Shown: positions 27,935 to 32,402 of the stretch, one piece after another
Layout: every line of letters begins with the position of its first letter
Position numbering within the stretch: the first letter of the stretch is position 1
Origin: Actinomycetota bacterium
GTDB taxonomy: Bacteria > Actinomycetota > Geothermincolia > Fen-727 > Anoxymicrobiaceae
Direction of reading: 5' to 3'
DNA length: 32,402 bases
NCBI GenBank assembly: GCA_003157385.1
Contig: PMJJ01000037.1
Span: 257 to 32,658 of the forward strand
The notes under the pieces: model-generated
The model's input: the letters and a program-made list of their open reading frames with translations, nothing else
What the model was told of the DNA's origin: nothing
Database searches by the model: none
Program-made: the position numbers and the translations under genes

Positions 27935-28948
27935 ATGGGCAACAAGAAGATACTGGTCCTTTCGCCACTTCCCGAGCCGCTGGTGCAGGCCCTGTTCCAG
28001 GCCAAGCTCGCGGAGAGCGCGGAGCCGCTCGAGGTGGACATACAGACGTACACTGGCTCAACGCGCCAGGAGCTGTTGGAGGCCGTCGCGAGCGCCAACG
28101 TCATCATCGGTGACTACACCTTCAACACCGAGCTCGACGAGGAGCTACTGCGGGCCGCAGCGCCGTGCCTGTTGGTACAGCAGCCGTCCGTCGGCTATCA
28201 GCACATCGACGTGGAGGCCGCCGCACGCGCGGGCGTACCCGTGGCGAACGTCGCCGGGGCGAACGCGATCGGTGTGGCCGAGCACACCATCATGGCCGCC
28301 CTGGCGCTGCTGAAGAAGCTGATGATGCAGCACGAGAAGACCAGGGCGAGCGTCTGGGCGCAGGACGAGATGGCGACGTACGGCGTCTTCGAGCTCTTCG
28401 GCAAGACGCTGGGCATAATCGGCATGGGGCAGATAGGACAGGAGGTCGTGCTGAGGGCCAGGCCGTTCGGCTGCAACATGATCTACTACGATATCAAGCC
28501 GCTCTCACCGGAGAGGGCGGGTGAGCTGGGCGTGTCGCCTGTGGGTTTGGACGAGCTGCTGGCGCAGTCGGACGTCGTGACCCTGCACGCTCCGCTTACG
28601 CCTGAGACCGAGGGGATGTTGAACGGCGAGCGGCTGGGCATGATGAAGCAGGGCGCAGTACTGGTCAACGTGGCCCGCGGTGGGCTGGTGGACGAGGACG
28701 CGCTTGCGAAGGCCCTGCAGGAAGGTCGCCTGGCGGGCGCGGCGGTCGACGTTTTCTCGGAGGAGCCGGTGACCGGCGACAACCCTCTGCTTCTGGCGCC
28801 CAACACCATCCTTACCCCGCACACCGCCGGAGCGACAAACGAGTCGCGCTTCAGGATTATCGGCGTCGCGATGGACAACGTCGCCGCCGTGCTCGAGGGT
28901 CGCGTCCCCAGGTTCATAGTCAACGGGGTCGAGCCGAAGTTTGAGTGA
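27935..28948 (+). CDS. D-isomer-specific 2-hydroxyacid dehydrogenase family protein
   Basis: NAD-binding LGIIGMGQIGQEVVLRARPFGCNMIYYD; catalytic signatures VNVARGGLVDEDAL, AAVDVFSEEP, LTPHTAGAT; RBS AGGAGG. Confidence 0.92.
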   Translation: MGNKKILVLSPLPEPLVQALFQAKLAESAEPLEVDIQTYTGSTRQELLEAVASANVIIGDYTFNTELDEELLRAAAPCLLVQQPSVGYQHIDVEAAARAGVPVANVAGANAIGVAEHTIMAALALLKKLMMQHEKTRASVWAQDEMATYGVFELFGKTLGIIGMGQIGQEVVLRARPFGCNMIYYDIKPLSPERAGELGVSPVGLDELLAQSDVVTLHAPLTPETEGMLNGERLGMMKQGAVLVNVARGGLVDEDALAKALQEGRLAGAAVDVFSEEPVTGDNPLLLAPNTILTPHTAGATNESRFRIIGVAMDNVAAVLEGRVPRFIVNGVEPKFE

Positions 28949-28990
28949 CTACAGCGCCCGCAGCGGCGCGCGCACCAGGAGAGGTAGAGA

Positions 28991-30667
28991 ATGAGTGAGA
29001 TGATGAACGGCGGCCAGGCGCTGGCCGGCGCCCTCCTGAAGATGGGGGCGGAGCGCGTATACGGGATAATCGGGACCTCGAACATCGGCTTTGTCGATGC
29101 TCTCTTCGAGGTCAAGGACAGGCTGCGCTACATATCCTGCAGGCACGAGCAGGTGGCGGCAAGCATGGCGGACGCCGAGGGAAGGCTGACCGGCAGGCCG
29201 GGCGTAGCGATGGTGCACTCGGGGCCGGGGGCGCTAAACGCCATGATCTCGGCCGGCAACGCCTACAAGGACTGCTCTCCGTTCATCATCATCACCGGGG
29301 CGGTCAAGCGGAAGCTCGCGGCCAGCGACGGGATGCTGGAGCTGGACCACCGGCGGCTGTTCGCCCCCTTGTGCAAGGGCACCTTCAGGATCGGAGCAAC
29401 CATAGAGGTCCCCGCAGTGTTCGCCGAGGCCTACCGCGCCGCGATAAGCGGAGCGCGAGGACCGGTATTGATCGAGGTCCCCGAGGACGTGTGGGTCGAG
29501 GCGGCGGAGGTGGACCTGGACTCGATGGTCCTCGAGGCCGAGGCCCCTCCCCCGCTCAAGGAAGACGACGTGCGGGCCGCGATCGACATGTTGTCGGCCG
29601 CGAAGCTGCCGCTGGTGCTTGCCGGCGGCGGTATCGCCTACGCCGGCGCCTCGAGCGAGCTGGTGAAGTTCGCCGAGCGACTGGGGGTCCCGGTGGCCAC
29701 CACCGGCAACGGCCGGGGGGTCATCTCAGAGACGCATCCGTTGAGCCTGGGGCGCGCGGGCTTCGGCGGCGGGAACCTGATCGCCGACAAAGCGCTGGAG
29801 CGCGCGGACGCGCTGCTGTGCGTCGGTTGCGGGATCAGCGACATGACCACCTACGAGTTCACTCTCCCACTGGGGATGGACAACATCATGGTGGCCAGCA
29901 TCTCCGGATACATGGCGCCGCAGGCGCCGCCCGCGCGGGTGTCCCTATGCGACGCCGCCGAGTTCCTGACCGCGGCAAACACCATGCAGGTGGATAAATC
30001 CGGCACAGCGGAAGCCTGGACCGAAACTCTTGCGGACGCGCGCGCCACCTGGGCCATGATGCTCGACGGGGCTCTGGCAAGGCCGGGGGACCTTCCGTCA
30101 GGGGCCAGGCTCGCGCGCGGCCTCGCGGCCAGTCTGCCGGCCGACGCCGTGGTCTGCGTCGGCGCGGGCACCCACCTTCTCTACGCCATGGACTTCATGC
30201 CCTGCACCGAACCGCTGACGTTCATGTCGACGGTCAACTTCGGATCGATGGGCTTCGGCTTCGCGGCTAACCTTGCCGCTAAAGCGATCGACCCGGAGCG
30301 CGCGTCCATCGCCATGCTCGGGGACGGCGACTTCGCGATGACCCTGCAGGACCTGGAGACCGCGGTTCGCGAGGGCCTGGGGGTCAAGGTGTTCGTCATG
30401 AACGACTCGCAGTACCGCGTGCTCAACATCCGGCAGAAGCTCTCGTTCGCCGGGCGCGTCCACGGCACCGAACACGGCAACCCCGACTTCGCCGAGCTCG
30501 CCAGGTCGTTCGGGGCGGCGGGCTACCGGCTCGACCGCGAGGAGCTCATCGAGGAGGTGCTGGACTCCGCGCTCGCAGAGGAGGGCCCTGTGGTAATCGA
30601 CGTCATCGTGGACCCCGAGGACCTGCCGCCGCTGAACCTCGAGGCCACTCTGCGCATGTCGATGTAG
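28991..30667 (+). CDS. thiamine-pyrophosphate-dependent enzyme, acetolactate-synthase-like
   Basis: N-terminal CRHEQVAASMADAEGRLTGRPGVAMVHSGPGALNAM; TPP motif GDGDFAMTLQDLETAVREGLGVKVFVMND. Confidence 0.9.
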   Translation: MSEMMNGGQALAGALLKMGAERVYGIIGTSNIGFVDALFEVKDRLRYISCRHEQVAASMADAEGRLTGRPGVAMVHSGPGALNAMISAGNAYKDCSPFIIITGAVKRKLAASDGMLELDHRRLFAPLCKGTFRIGATIEVPAVFAEAYRAAISGARGPVLIEVPEDVWVEAAEVDLDSMVLEAEAPPPLKEDDVRAAIDMLSAAKLPLVLAGGGIAYAGASSELVKFAERLGVPVATTGNGRGVISETHPLSLGRAGFGGGNLIADKALERADALLCVGCGISDMTTYEFTLPLGMDNIMVASISGYMAPQAPPARVSLCDAAEFLTAANTMQVDKSGTAEAWTETLADARATWAMMLDGALARPGDLPSGARLARGLAASLPADAVVCVGAGTHLLYAMDFMPCTEPLTFMSTVNFGSMGFGFAANLAAKAIDPERASIAMLGDGDFAMTLQDLETAVREGLGVKVFVMNDSQYRVLNIRQKLSFAGRVHGTEHGNPDFAELARSFGAAGYRLDREELIEEVLDSALAEEGPVVIDVIVDPEDLPPLNLEATLRMSM

Positions 30668-30671
30668 TAGT

Positions 30672-32402
30672 TCACTTAACGGTGAACCCCCGCGGGAGGG
30701 TCCCTTCCTTTCCGTCCTTGTTCCGCACTCGCAAGCGCCACTTGCCCGCCTTGGCCCCCGTGATGTCTAAGGTACAGGTGGCCCTCGTGGGCGATGACAC
30801 GACTACGTTCCCGGCTTCTATCTCGGCGGCGCCCTTGATTAGCCAGGCCCGCATGCCGTCCAGAAAGTTGTCGCCAGACATATCTGTGACATCGACGGTT
30901 CCGGCGCTCTTGCCGCTGTCCGGCGTTATCCCGCTTAGAGTCGGCGGCGGACTGTCAACCACCAGGCCCCCCTGCAGCACATGGCTGTGGCCGTCCTCGT
31001 TGGTGACCACCACGCTGTAGTAGCCGACCACGGCCCCCTTGATGTCGAAGTCGCAGGTGATGCTCTGCGGTGAGACCACGACAGCGCTCTTCGCGGATAT
31101 GTCGGCGGGGCCGTTGGTGAGCTTGACGTCCGGAGCCGCCCCACCGGCGAAGAAACCGGTCCCCTCCAGGTTGTCGATGTGTATCGGGCCCGTGTTGTAA
31201 CCGTAGTCGGGGACGATCCTCTCTACCAGGGGCATGACATGGAACTCCGAACTCACACTACCCACGTCGGTGAAGACGGTCACCACGCCCGTGCATGTCC
31301 CGTACGGGACCGTGCAGGTTATGCGGTTATCACTCCAGGACACGAGGTCAGCTGCGATGTCATTGAAGAGCACCCTGTCCTCCCGGGTGCGGCTCTTCCC
31401 GAAGCCGGCACCGTCGATCACGACTGGATCGCCCACGCTGCCCGCGCCCGGCGTCACGGCCGCTATCCTCGGCACGCTTCCCACCATGGTGATGGTCGTC
31501 GAGCAGACGTCTGAGACGTTGGGCGGCATCGCGCCGTCGCGGAACCTCACGTTGACCGTGCGCTCACCGGCCTGGTGCTGGAGCTCCCAGTTTGCGCTCG
31601 CCTGGTAGCGCTGCCACTGCGCATCGTCTTCCGCCTCCCCGTCGTTCCATATCTTCATGTCCAACAGCCCGGAACCGCCGAGGTCCACTGCGTCGTTGGT
31701 CAGCGTCACGTGGGCCTCCCTGGTGGTCGCGGCCCCACCGTCGATCTGGAGAGAGGCGCAAGTTGGCGCCTCGGTGTCTGGCGAAGCGCTCTTCGATACC
31801 CTGACCGTCCTGGTGGTGGGCGTGCCGTCACCGGGCGCGTGGCTGACGTCAGTGATGACGCCGCAGGTGCGGTGTTCCTCGGTAGCGTCGTCGAAGACCT
31901 CCCCGATCGTCCCGTTCGTTACCTCGTAATAATGCCCTCCGCTAAGATACGGCATCGGGATCTCGATGAAGGCGCCCTCCAGGTCGCCGCTCCAGCCACC
32001 ACGCGGCGTTATCTCGTAACCCGTCAGGTGATTGGTTATCGTGCAGTCGACGCTGGTTGCGCTTCCCGGCCGCGGGCTCCAGGCCGTATCGATGGCTGGG
32101 TCCACCAGGGCTTCCAGGTCATTCGGCCCGCCCACGTCGGTGCCGGCGTAAAACGGCCACGAGTACTGCAGGGGAGCCCCGCTCGCGTCGCCGGCGAGCT
32201 GGTAGTAGCAGTTCTCCACCTCGCCGTCTTTCACGTGTATGAACCGGTAGCCGGGGTACTCCCACCTGTTCTGCCGGTTGCCGTCCTGGAACTGAGTCGA
32301 AGTGGTATTCGCGAACTTGACCTCGCCGTCCCCAGCCTCCCATCCGACAGAGCCGTAAGCGTCGGTATGGTCGTGGCCGGAGAGAACGATCGCGACCTTG
32401 TT
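30672..32402 (-). CDS. calcineurin-like metallophosphoesterase with C-terminal IPT/TIG-type repeats (partial, N-terminus beyond window end)
   Basis: The minus frame of the 30672..32234 ORF stays open to the window edge and reads NKVAIVLSGHDHTDAYGSVGWEAGDGEVKFANTTSTQF (GHDH metallophosphoesterase motif). Downstream are PRIAAVTPGAGSVGDPVVIDGAGFG and two further related repeats. Confidence 0.8.
   Translation of the reverse strand, partial: NKVAIVLSGHDHTDAYGSVGWEAGDGEVKFANTTSTQFQDGNRQNRWEYPGYRFIHVKDGEVENCYYQLAGDASGAPLQYSWPFYAGTDVGGPNDLEALVDPAIDTAWSPRPGSATSVDCTITNHLTGYEITPRGGWSGDLEGAFIEIPMPYLSGGHYYEVTNGTIGEVFDDATEEHRTCGVITDVSHAPGDGTPTTRTVRVSKSASPDTEAPTCASLQIDGGAATTREAHVTLTNDAVDLGGSGLLDMKIWNDGEAEDDAQWQRYQASANWELQHQAGERTVNVRFRDGAMPPNVSDVCSTTITMVGSVPRIAAVTPGAGSVGDPVVIDGAGFGKSRTREDRVLFNDIAADLVSWSDNRITCTVPYGTCTGVVTVFTDVGSVSSEFHVMPLVERIVPDYGYNTGPIHIDNLEGTGFFAGGAAPDVKLTNGPADISAKSAVVVSPQSITCDFDIKGAVVGYYSVVVTNEDGHSHVLQGGLVVDSPPPTLSGITPDSGKSAGTVDVTDMSGDNFLDGMRAWLIKGAAEIEAGNVVVSSPTRATCTLDITGAKAGKWRLRVRNKDGKEGTLPRGFTVK

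Noticed and set aside
30664-30675. Convergent genes separated by only 4 bp (TPP enzyme and metallophosphoesterase)
   Set aside because: Common in compact bacterial genomes; no specific overlap structure or terminator could be argued.
1-32402. CRISPR arrays, tRNA/rRNA genes, transposases, integrases
   Set aside because: None recognised on reading both strands; the window is essentially core chromosomal genes.

Overview
The window is GC-rich bacterial chromosome, probably from an actinobacterial-type lineage (inferred from gene content and order only). About 26.8 kb of minus-strand, co-directional core genes fill most of it. Read 5'->3' on the minus strand they are: mraZ-rsmH-ftsL-like-ftsI-murE-murF-mraY-murD-ftsW-murG-murC-murB-ddl-ftsQ-ftsZ(A)-ftsZ(B)-TIGR03960-type radical SAM-TIGR03936/DUF2344-RNase E/G-rplU-rpmA-stand-alone response regulator-obgE-proB-proA (truncated by the window start). 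Upstream of mraZ, also on the minus strand, lie an SCP2-like protein and a membrane zinc-ribbon protein. On the plus strand there is a D-2-hydroxyacid dehydrogenase followed by an acetolactate-synthase-like TPP enzyme. A minus-strand calcineurin-type metallophosphoesterase with C-terminal IPT/TIG-like repeats runs off the right edge. The most interesting signals are: (1) two adjacent, divergent but apparently intact ftsZ genes, both keeping the GTPase motifs and the C-terminal (D/T)IPxFLRNR peptide, with no ftsA or sepF beside them; (2) a 10-bp-phased array of GTGG-containing boxes on the mraZ promoter, fitting an MraZ operator; (3) a stand-alone receiver protein with its own TATAAT box between rpmA and obgE; (4) an FtsW with an approximately 100-residue Arg-rich N-terminal extension. 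I saw no CRISPR array, rRNA, tRNA or mobile element. No entirely new system is evident.
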